Notes under the pieces: model-generated | What the model was told of the DNA's origin: nothing | Databases searched by the model: none | The model's input: the letters and a program-made list of their open reading frames with translations, nothing else | In this document: positions 21,701 through 24,933 of the stretch, one piece after another | How the letters are laid out: every line of letters begins with the position of its first letter | Position numbering within the stretch: the first letter of the stretch is position 1 | Assembly (NCBI GenBank): GCA_028565635.1 | Contig: JAOXYB010061612.1 | Location: 1-24,933, forward strand | Direction: 5' to 3' | DNA: 24,933 nt | DNA from: Phoronis ovalis | Taxonomy: Eukaryota; Phoronida; Phoronidae | Translations under genes and position numbers: made by a program

Positions 21701-24506
21701 GGTTCATAATAGAGACCTTTCTTGTTTTTACTATATGATGATATTTCAGGAGAGACTCAGCACATTACATTTGTGAACACTCCTCCCTTACCTGGTAATT
21801 GTTCCATAACGCCTAACAATGGTACTGCATTGGAAACAAAGTACAATGTAGAATGTCAATCATTGTTTCTTGATGAAGATGAACCAATGAAATACAGTAT
21901 TGGCTTTAAACGATGTGCATGTGAAGAATATTCGTGGGTATATAATGAAGGTGCGTAATACAGGATCACACTGCTGCCTGTCCTCAATAAAGACTAGTAT
22001 CTAGACTAACTTAAATTTATGATGATTTGAAGCATATTGAATAATTTGTTTACAAAATATTAAAATGTGGTACTTGCAGAAGGGTTTAGATATTTTAACA
22101 TAATGTTAGTCACTATGATGTGACGTAACATATGCACCAGTAGAAATTGACAGCTTCATCATGCCCGATTTTTATTGTAATATTGTACAGGGATTTTACA
22201 TTCTGGTAAACTCACCCTTCAGGATAAGAAACTATATCATTATCATATAAAATTCCAGTAAAAATATATTGGTAGTAACCTTTGAAAAGTAACATTTCAA
22301 TTCAGATTACTGAGTATTTTGAAAGAATTTTGCTTATTTATGTATTACTGTCAGTGCAGTATATTTCTTTTAGTCCAATACATTTTAGTGCTTTTCTAAT
22401 ACAATGTACAACAGACGAGTTAGTAAATTAAATTGTTTTAATTGATATTTCAGGAGATAATGTTACCATGCCTGAGGGAATAATTCTACCACAGGGAGAT
22501 CCGGCGAATGGAAACTGGCTGATGGTCGGTGTTATAGCTGTAGACTATATAGGGTCTGCTGTTGGCATAGAGATTGGTACTACTGTAAGTATGGTTTTCA
22601 TGAGTAATAATAAGTGAATCATTTATCATGGTGAATGCATTATTAGCATTACACTACGGTCACCACTCAGACTATATTATGTTTGTGAAATTATAATAAT
22701 GTTGTTTTGTAAGTGCAGTGTCATGTATACAGCATCTTGTGAGAATGAGACAGCAGTGTGGTCATGTATTATTAGCTCTCCATAAAAACATATCAACTGG
22801 ATAAATTTTCATTTTTGGCACAGCATATATTAAGTACAAGTGTAAACAGCATAGTTTTTATTAAACAATTTTCAGGTTGGATGTAAAATGATAAACTGAT
22901 ATAAGACTACTCACATCTTAAAAAGTATGACCAATATAAACACAATTCCATTGCTGAAACTTTTTATTCTATTAGGCAATTTCAAAAATACACTATTTGA
23001 TGGTGGAAAAACTCACCAAACATCAGACTATTTACCCAAGTGTTTTGAAATAAAAATGTATTTTTATTAAAATAAATAATAATATTACATTAAATGAAAA
23101 ATCTGTTTAAAATGTTTACTTAAGTTAAACTAATGTGTTTTTGATTATGATGACAGAGCATCTAACAAAAACATGACCTTGACCTTCAACGCCAAACAAA
23201 TAATATGTGTACAAGCTGTGCATTGTTTCAAATTAATGTTTAAGTTGACACTCAGTAGAAGCAATATACGTTACAGTCGGTGCCTTGAATATAATATGAA
23301 TACCAATGCATACTGAACTGAAATATATCATTGTGCAACTGCTGGAGGCAGTGTCATATCTGCAGTGACTTCTTGTTTAGTTTTTAACCTACCCTGATTA
23401 GCTTTATTCAACATTTTGATAAATTTACACAACAGGTATTTCCACCTGAAGCGTCTACCATGACAAGTTTAATGGACAGTATCAGTGATGGAGCTATGTT
23501 AGATAATATGGTTGCGAGTGGAGATGTAGGTAGTACTTGTACTGTGCTTGGTGCTATTTCTAGCACTTTTAATATGGAGCCTGATAACAGTGAACCACAA
23601 GGCAGTAAGTAAAGAATTAATGAGATATCTTTGTAAGCCCTTGTACATGCAATTAAATAATACAGTTATCCTCTTTTAATGATCCATTGGCCGGCCACTC
23701 CATTATAACGTTTCAATGGTCTTGACCCCTTAAATCTACACAATGGGTGAGAAACTGCCTGTTAATCTATATATTAGACCTATGCGTTTCAAATATCTTC
23801 CTTACACGAATCCAATCCTATGCTATCATTTGCTAAGCTGTACATTGGCTAACCCTGTATGAGTGTATTGGTCAATTAGAGCAGCTGAATGAATATATTG
23901 ACTAATGCCTTACAAACTTTTATTAGTGACGGTACATATTGTAAGAATATCTTCTTGTAGACTCATCTGCAAATGGCACAGTTGTCCTCACTGGAGAAGC
24001 AAAGACAAAGGTAAAAAAAATATGATACTATACAAAACCTTTATATTCACAATTCTTTTGAAAAACTTAGGTATACAAATTAAAAATAATATACAAAAAT
24101 TGTCAGTAAAATTAAAGTTTATACTTTATTTACCAGTTGTCTAAATGTGACTAAACACATTTTACAGTTAATTTATTTGCTTCTGGAATCAAGTACCTGT
24201 CTATGAGCAAACAAAATTTTTCGCAATGTCTTACATTATAAACGCAACACATTCTTGTCTAGGCTAGAGAATCATTCGGAGCTACTTTAGCTCAATTACA
24301 GCCAGCCAGTGTCGGTGAAATTACGGTTATAGCTTCTTCAGCGCAGCAAGTTTCAACAAACAGAGATGAAATGACTGTTGACTGTCAGGTGGCTTTGACA
24401 TCAGCGACTACTACAGGAATTAATTCTTTGGCTAATGTAATGGAAGAAGTCAGTATGGAGGCTTCTGAGACAGAAAGTGCTGCCACATCATTACTTGGTC
24501 CCCTTG
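3679..24506 (+). CDS. PKD1: Polycystin-1 family protein (WSC-PKD-REJ), 20 exons, 3' end outside window
   Basis: Predicted secreted/transmembrane polycystin-1-like receptor. Exons: 3679-3744, 4038-4053, 8405-8525, 8926-9110, 9473-9690, 10143-10299, 10976-11139, 11335-11983, 12405-12598, 13522-13627, 14627-14806, 15524-18541, 18893-19058, 19473-19586, 20599-20807, 21750-21950, 22454-22584, 23436-23604, 23961-24010, 24263-24506 (6,358 bases, about 2,119 codons). Intron phases in order are 0,1,2,1,0,1,0,1,0,1,1,1,2,2,1,1,0,1,0,1, and each junction keeps the frame. Domains seen: signal peptide 1-28, WSC about 30-116, PKD modules from about 130 to 1470, REJ from about 1474 to 1960, then a GAIN-like helical stretch. 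Known of the family: polycystin-1 proteins pair with PKD2-type channels, often in cilia, and are cleaved at a GPS. The GPS, PLAT and membrane helices are not in the window. Leucine-rich repeats, C-type lectin and LDL-A modules of vertebrate PKD1 are absent, so direct orthology to PKD1 is inferred, not proven. Confidence 0.9.
3745..4037 (+). other. Intron 1
   Basis: Donor GTAAGT, acceptor TTTTGCAG. No feature seen inside. Confidence 0.65.
4038..4053 (+). CDS. Exon 2: 16-base microexon finishing the signal peptide
   Basis: Bounded by a pyrimidine-rich acceptor ending TTTTGCAG and a consensus donor ATG|GTAAGT. It enters in phase 0 and leaves in phase 1, encoding S-L-S-A-H plus the first base of an Ala codon completed by exon 3. 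The joined peptide FFLVQSLSAHA ends in A-H-A, which obeys the -3,-1 rule for signal peptidase, so cleavage would fall just before L-Q-D-C of the WSC domain. Phase and meaning both fit, but such a short exon needs transcript support. Confidence 0.68.
6830..7157. repeat. Tandem duplication, two copies of about 160 bases
   Basis: Copy 1 at 6830-6989 and copy 2 at 6995-7157 start with GTATACGGAAAG and end with CCAGAAATAACTTG, 165 bases apart. The 3' part (AAATATTATGTACGCAGTAA onward) is identical; the middle differs by small indels and substitutions. Confidence 0.92.
7526..7969. mobile_element. MITE-like element with 21-base inverted ends
   Basis: The left end, 7526-7546 (starting TATAATGGGAAGG), is exactly the reverse complement of 7949-7969. 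The 444-base span has no coding potential. If the outermost TA on each side is the target duplication, the element proper is 7528-7967, as expected for a Tc1/mariner-type insertion at TA. Family assignment is inference. Confidence 0.72.
8405..8525 (+). CDS. Exon 3: N-terminal half of WSC domain
   Basis: Acceptor CTCTTGTAG at 8404, donor ACAG|GTAAAC at 8526; phase 1 in, phase 2 out. It encodes L-Q-D-C-F-E at its start, then S-M-S-A-L-T-S-H-E-C-I-C-M-C. This matches the WSC pattern of an opening G/D-C-F/Y, a central serine-rich stretch and a C-x3-C pair. The remaining half of the domain follows without loss in exon 4 (S-Y-A-G-I-E). The paired middle cysteines carry an extra Cys between them (C-I-C-M-C). 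Confidence 0.88.
8526..8925 (+). other. Intron 3
   Basis: Donor GTAAAC, acceptor TTTCAG, phase 2. Nothing identifiable; the open frames across this stretch on both strands have no domain similarity. Confidence 0.8.
8926..9110 (+). CDS. Exon 4: C-terminal half of WSC domain
   Basis: Acceptor TTTGTTTCAG, donor ACAG|GTAAAA; phase 2 in, phase 1 out. Encodes YAGIEQGNICLCGN, the WSC core signature (Y-A-G-x-E ... C-x-C-G-N), followed by T-C-D-V-A-C-P and S-V-C-G-G, ending T-I-Y-D-A, the usual end of a WSC domain. WSC domains occur in yeast wall sensors and polycystin-1 and are thought to bind carbohydrate; here it is the most N-terminal domain. A linker with an N-glycosylation sequon (N-Y-T) follows. 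Confidence 0.93.
9111..9472 (+). other. Intron 4
   Basis: Donor GTAAAA, acceptor TTTTAG, phase 1. Holds the perfect palindrome at 9217-9236; otherwise AT-rich with nothing to name. Confidence 0.8.
9217..9236. repeat. Perfect 20-base palindrome
   Basis: TACAATGTAGCTACATTGTA reads the same on both strands, in intron 4. GTGGCTACATT repeats part of it just downstream (about 9238-9248). Function unknown. Confidence 0.9.
9473..9690 (+). CDS. Exon 5: first PKD (Ig-like) module
   Basis: Acceptor TCTGTTTTAG, donor GAA|GTAAGT; phase 1 in, phase 0 out. About 73 residues with the PKD hallmark H-D-I-N-F-G-D-G-S in the middle and a following T-H-A-F-H-A-V-G-K-K strand, equivalent to the usual H-x-Y-x-x-x-G turn. 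PKD modules are beta-sandwich extracellular domains that act in adhesion and force bearing. One module per exon here. Confidence 0.88.
9691..10142 (+). other. Intron 5
   Basis: Donor GTAAGT, acceptor TTTGACAG, phase 0. No feature seen. Confidence 0.8.
10143..10299 (+). CDS. Exon 6: second PKD-like module, first part
   Basis: Acceptor AATTTGACAG, donor CCTG|GTCAGT; phase 0 in, phase 1 out. Encodes V-K-A-R-P-R-N-V-N-F, a linker typical of the end of a PKD module, then a strand with C-P-D-V and T-C-E-V-H (a probable disulfide pair) and Y-L-G-D-G-S-Y near its end. The GDG motif identifies a PKD-type fold; the second half should lie in exon 7. Confidence 0.82.
10300..10975 (+). other. Intron 6
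   Basis: Donor GTCAGT, acceptor CTTTTACAG, phase 1. The 101-codon frame on the minus strand at 10288-10593 has no recognisable motif and overlaps exon 6; I treat it as chance. Confidence 0.78.
10976..11139 (+). CDS. Exon 7: continuation of second PKD-like module
   Basis: Acceptor TCTTTTACAG, donor CAG|GTAGGT; phase 1 in, phase 0 out, open through 164 bases. It reads E-S-I-I-T-H-V-G-Q-A-W-E-R and later H-G-V-I-R-G-W-E-F-N-V-K. I see no strong family motif of its own; assignment rests on consensus splice sites, correct phase on both sides and the continuation into the exon 8 reading frame (Y-Q-V-Y-R-P-V-C). Confidence 0.78.
11335..11983 (+). CDS. Exon 8: cysteine-rich block and non-repeat ectodomain segment
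   Basis: Acceptor GCTTTGTAG, donor AAG|GTACTG; phase 0 in, phase 1 out; 216 whole codons. The first 49 residues hold six cysteines (about residues 315, 320, 326, 333, 345, 358), then a stretch without Cys that includes V-R-P-G-D-I-M-A-V near 11626. In vertebrate polycystin-1 a non-repeat segment with a P/A-G-D-V motif also lies between the N-terminal modules and the PKD tandem array, so I suggest the same region, from memory and without alignment. The six-Cys block does not match an LDL-A or C-type lectin that I can recognise. The frame stays open into the intron to 12303, but those residues look like intron translation. Confidence 0.85.
11984..12404 (+). other. Intron 8
   Basis: Donor GTACTG, acceptor AATTGCAG, phase 1. 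The exon 8 frame stays open into the intron until 12303, but the translated intron is hydrophobic and T-rich without family similarity. Confidence 0.8.
12405..12598 (+). CDS. Exon 9: PKD module
   Basis: Acceptor ATAATTGCAG, donor GAG|GTAAGT; phase 1 in, phase 0 out. Encodes S-Y-N-W-T-F-D-D-G-S, a variant of the PKD core W-D-F-G-D-G, then N-H-S-F-A-K-P-A-V-Y-Y-V-E-C-I-A-Y-N-E-V-S, the standard H-x-F-x-x-x-G-x-Y-x-V-x-V-x-A-x-N pattern with the Gly replaced. One PKD module. Confidence 0.9.
12599..13521 (+). other. Intron 9
   Basis: Donor GTAAGT, acceptor ATTGCAG, phase 0. Contains the two diverged repeat copies listed separately. Confidence 0.82.
12859..13310. repeat. Two direct repeat copies about 290 bases apart in intron 9
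   Basis: About 12859-13020 and 13141-13310 share long matching runs: AAGGCCATAGGTTGGT, ATTTTAAAATGAC and AGAAGTGGATCAAATGCCGA, followed by GCGCATAAC/GTGCATAAC. Offset between copies is 292 bases in the best-matching part. Divergence is moderate, so this is an old tandem duplication or two insertions of one dispersed repeat. Confidence 0.88.
13522..13627 (+). CDS. Exon 10: start of next PKD module
   Basis: Acceptor TTATATTGCAG, donor AATG|GTAAGT; phase 0 in, phase 1 out. It begins V-V-V-I-I-Q, the terminal strand of the exon 9 module, and continues V-E-N-C-T-V-T-P-E, the first strand of the next. Y-G-Q-P-T-H-V-Q-I-S-I-V-N-G leads into the core strand in exon 11. Confidence 0.85.
13628..14626 (+). 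other. Intron 10
   Basis: Donor GTAAGT, acceptor TTTTCAG, phase 1. About 1 kb, no recognisable exon or repeat. Confidence 0.8.
14627..14806 (+). CDS. Exon 11: PKD module core
   Basis: Acceptor TACTTTTCAG, donor ACAA|GTATGG; phase 1 in and out. Encodes T-Y-S-I-E-L-G-D-G-N-F-F, the PKD core strand, with several N-glycosylation sequons (N-Y-T, N-V-T, N-T-S). The module closes in exon 12 with Y-I-Y-A-N-I-G-N-Y-S-M-T-V. Reading beyond the donor meets a stop at 14824-14826, consistent with intron. Confidence 0.87.
14807..15523 (+). other. Intron 11
   Basis: Donor GTATGG, acceptor TTTTTACAG, phase 1. Contains an 11-base inverted repeat (14876-14886 with 14917-14927, 30-base loop). The exon 12 frame is open upstream to 15391 but translates the pyrimidine tract. 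Confidence 0.82.
15524..18541 (+). CDS. Exon 12: giant exon with a PKD module end, seven PKD-like modules and start of REJ
   Basis: A 3,018-base exon, phase 1 in and out, open throughout (1,005 whole codons). Acceptor TTCTTTTTACAG, donor TCAG|GTATGA. After closing the exon 11 module it encodes tandem PKD-like modules, roughly 15640-15920, 15931-16200, 16207-16575, 16576-16857, 16861-17205, 17206-17496 and 17497-17880. Clear cores: V-N-F-G-D-G-T near 16990, W-D-Y-G-D-G-I near 17350, W-N-F-T-D-G-T near 16681. Others have lost GDG. N-x-S/T sequons are abundant. From 17881 (G-P-C-T-Y-P) the REJ domain begins: H-Y-N-W-T-I-Y, K-L-L-P-Y-G-L-Y-K-F-Q-L-N-V, I-L-G-G-P-R-K-R and Y-D-P-D-V-D are REJ hallmarks. 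Human PKD1 also has one very large exon (exon 15) covering PKD repeats and REJ start. Confidence 0.95.
18542..18892 (+). other. Intron 12
   Basis: Donor GTATGA, acceptor TCGTTTAG, phase 1. Nothing identifiable. Confidence 0.85.
18893..19058 (+). CDS. Exon 13: REJ domain, with predicted GC donor
   Basis: Acceptor TTTCGTTTAG; phase 1 in. Encodes F-Y-D-A-Y-E-N-D-I-I-V-L-M-V-V-V-T-K-D-T-R and T-P-G-A-P-P-V-I-F-I; the P-G-x-P-P-V motif is typical of REJ domains. All nearby GT donors (19045, 19063) would leave in phase 0 and put exon 14 out of frame. A GC donor at 19059 (CAA|GCGAGT) leaves in phase 2 and gives I-F-I-N-C-K-S-N-C, the expected REJ cysteine motif. The 3' boundary is therefore an inference. 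Confidence 0.82.
19059..19472 (+). other. Intron 13, predicted GC-AG type
   Basis: Begins GCGAGT and ends in a long T tract plus CAG, phase 2. The GC donor is the only choice I found that joins exons 13 and 14 in frame. Confidence 0.65.
19473..19586 (+). CDS. Exon 14: REJ domain
   Basis: Acceptor of eight T then CAG, donor ATGA|GTAAGG; phase 2 in and out. Encodes C-K-S-N-C-R-T-K-N-N-Q-F-K-L-N-P, followed by a strand ending G-T-V-Y-I-Y-E, completed in exon 15 as Y-E-W-T-L, the REJ Y-x-W-x-L motif. The first codon is split with exon 13. Confidence 0.86.
19587..20598 (+). other. Intron 14
   Basis: Donor GTAAGG, acceptor TTTGCAG, phase 2. The open frame at 19547-19849 begins in exon 14 in another frame and has no domain; no other feature. 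Confidence 0.82.
20599..20807 (+). CDS. Exon 15: REJ domain
   Basis: Acceptor TTTCTTTGCAG, donor TATG|GTAATA; phase 2 in, phase 1 out. Starts W-T-L-H-V-S-E-K, and later has L-A-I-K-P-G-L-F and K-F-Y-F-T-V-R-V-Y-R-R-G-S, the REJ pattern of a leucine-rich strand, then Y-x-F-x-V/L-x-V. Reading beyond the donor soon reaches stops. Confidence 0.9.
20808..21749 (+). other. Intron 15
   Basis: Donor GTAATA, acceptor ATTTCAG, phase 1. A G-rich patch (about 20903-20921) is the only compositional oddity. Confidence 0.82.
21750..21950 (+). CDS. Exon 16: REJ domain, N-x-P-P-x-x-G-x-C motif
   Basis: Acceptor GATATTTCAG, donor GAAG|GTGCGT; phase 1 in and out. Encodes N-T-P-P-L-P-G-N-C-S-I-T-P-N-N-G-T-A-L-E-T, the best conserved REJ signature, then Y-N-V-E-C and D-E-D-E-P-M-K-Y-S-I, matching the family W/x-D-x-D-x-P-L-x-Y-x-F pattern. 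Confidence 0.94.
21951..22453 (+). other. Intron 16
   Basis: Donor GTGCGT, acceptor ATTTCAG, phase 1. Nothing identifiable. Confidence 0.85.
22454..22584 (+). CDS. Exon 17: end of REJ domain
   Basis: Acceptor TGATATTTCAG, donor ACT|GTAAGT; phase 1 in, phase 0 out. Encodes M-P-E-G-I-I-L-P-Q-G-D-P-A-N-G-N-W-L-M-V, then V-I-A-V-D-Y-I-G-S-A-V-G. The L-P-x-G and V-x-V-x-D-x-x-G-S pattern is the usual end of the REJ region in polycystin-1-like proteins. Confidence 0.9.
22585..23435 (+). other. Intron 17
   Basis: Donor GTAAGT, acceptor CACAACAG, phase 0. Includes the word ATGACCTTGACCTTCAAC near 23174, a motif often scattered in invertebrate introns; no gene. Confidence 0.82.
23436..23604 (+). CDS. 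Exon 18: post-REJ segment leading to GAIN domain
   Basis: Acceptor ACACAACAG, donor GGCA|GTAAGT; phase 0 in, phase 1 out. Encodes a mixed helical stretch (S-L-M-D-S-I-S-D-G-A-M-L-D-N-M-V) with a single Cys (S-T-C-T-V-L-G-A-I). In polycystin-1 family proteins this position corresponds to the start of the helical GAIN-A region. Confidence 0.85.
23605..23960 (+). other. Intron 18
   Basis: Donor GTAAGT, acceptor TTCTTGTAG, phase 1. Nothing identifiable. Confidence 0.8.
23961..24010 (+). CDS. Exon 19: short 50-base exon in post-REJ segment
   Basis: Acceptor CTTCTTGTAG, donor AAG|GTAAAA; phase 1 in, phase 0 out, adding 16 whole codons and completing one. It reads N-S-S-A-N-G-T-V-V-L-T-G-E-A-K-T-K. 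Short, but both splice sites are good and the phases link exons 18 and 20. Confidence 0.78.
24263..24506 (+). CDS. Exon 20: helical GAIN-like segment, last exon in window
   Basis: Acceptor TTGTCTAG, donor CTTG|GTATGA; phase 0 in, phase 1 out. Encodes S-A-Q-Q-V-S-T-N-R-D-E-M-T, V-A-L-T-S-A-T-T-T-G-I-N-S-L-A-N-V-M-E-E, resembling the Leu/Ser-rich helices before the GPS in polycystin-1-like proteins (dependence on D-E-I/M-S/T and a following L-L-G). The next exon is outside the window. Confidence 0.87.
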
Positions 24507-24933
24507 GTATGATGGCTTGTGATTTCAATCTTTCCAGCTTTTCTGTTATGACACACTTAGTACATCTATATTAGGGAATCACTCACATAATTAACAGACC
24601 ACACTTGATTAAACTTCATAATGGTCACAAACTAATTATTCTGTAACATCCGCTGTTTTATAATACTTATTTCAATAATTAAAGTAAGCAAAATTTAAAC
24701 ACCTTCATGCTTCAAGTTAAAAGATTAACATTCTTTATACCCTTTAGATTGAAACCTTAACTAGAAACTAATGGCTCAGTCTATTTCATTTTTTAAAAAT
24801 ACAACATCCTGCAGCTTTTTATAAATAAATGAATAAAAATAATAACCACAAAAACCTAGACTTGCTCAAGTCCTTGTGAACTTAAAAAAAAAAAAAATTA
24901 TGTTTATTTCTCTTTTTTATGTCTTTTACATCA
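24507..24933 (+). other. Intron 20, 5' part
   Basis: Starts GTATGA after exon 20 and runs to the window edge. It has a 14-base A run near 24884-24897 and no exon that I can see. Confidence 0.75.

Noticed and set aside
24884-24897. 14-base A run as a retroposon tail or polyadenylation mark
   Set aside because: No upstream retroposon body or polyadenylation context, and the gene clearly continues past here.

Overview
The window looks like AT-rich nuclear DNA from an invertebrate animal. Coding segments are short, bounded by GT/AG splice sites, and separated by AT-rich introns carrying small repeats. The frequent word ATACATGTA (for example near 5420, 8207 and 15290) is reminiscent of mollusc genomes, but I cannot place the species from sequence alone.

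It holds one recognisable gene, on the plus strand: the 5' two-thirds or so of a polycystin-1 family gene (PKD1-like). I reconstruct 20 exons from 3679 to 24506, totalling 6,358 coding bases (about 2,119 codons). Reading frame and intron phase agree at every junction. The gene runs off the right edge of the window. In order it encodes: a signal peptide (exons 1-3, with a 16-base microexon as exon 2); a WSC cysteine-rich carbohydrate-binding domain (exons 3-4); a first PKD (Ig-like) module (exon 5) and a second GDG-containing module (exons 6-7); a cysteine-rich block and a long non-repeat segment (exon 8); further PKD modules (exons 9-12), most of them inside a 3,018-base exon 12; the REJ domain (end of exon 12 to about exon 17); and a helical, Ser/Thr-rich segment that normally leads into the GAIN/GPS domain (exons 18-20). 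The GPS, PLAT and 11-helix membrane parts must lie beyond the window.

Region by region: 1-3678 is upstream DNA without a recognisable gene, containing a large imperfect inverted repeat (about 549-1830) and an adjacent TIR-bounded element (1852-2526). Intron 2 (4054-8404) is 4.35 kb and holds a 165-base tandem duplication (6830-7157) and a MITE-like element with 21-base inverted ends (7526-7969). Intron 9 carries two diverged copies of a repeat. The other introns show nothing I can name.

Most notable are the N-terminal architecture (signal peptide directly followed by WSC, with no leucine-rich repeats, C-type lectin or LDL-A module), the signal-peptide microexon, a predicted GC-AG intron (intron 13) required to keep the REJ frame, and the giant exon 12, which parallels the very large exon 15 of human PKD1. 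I found no evidence for a second protein-coding gene, RNA gene or unprecedented system here.
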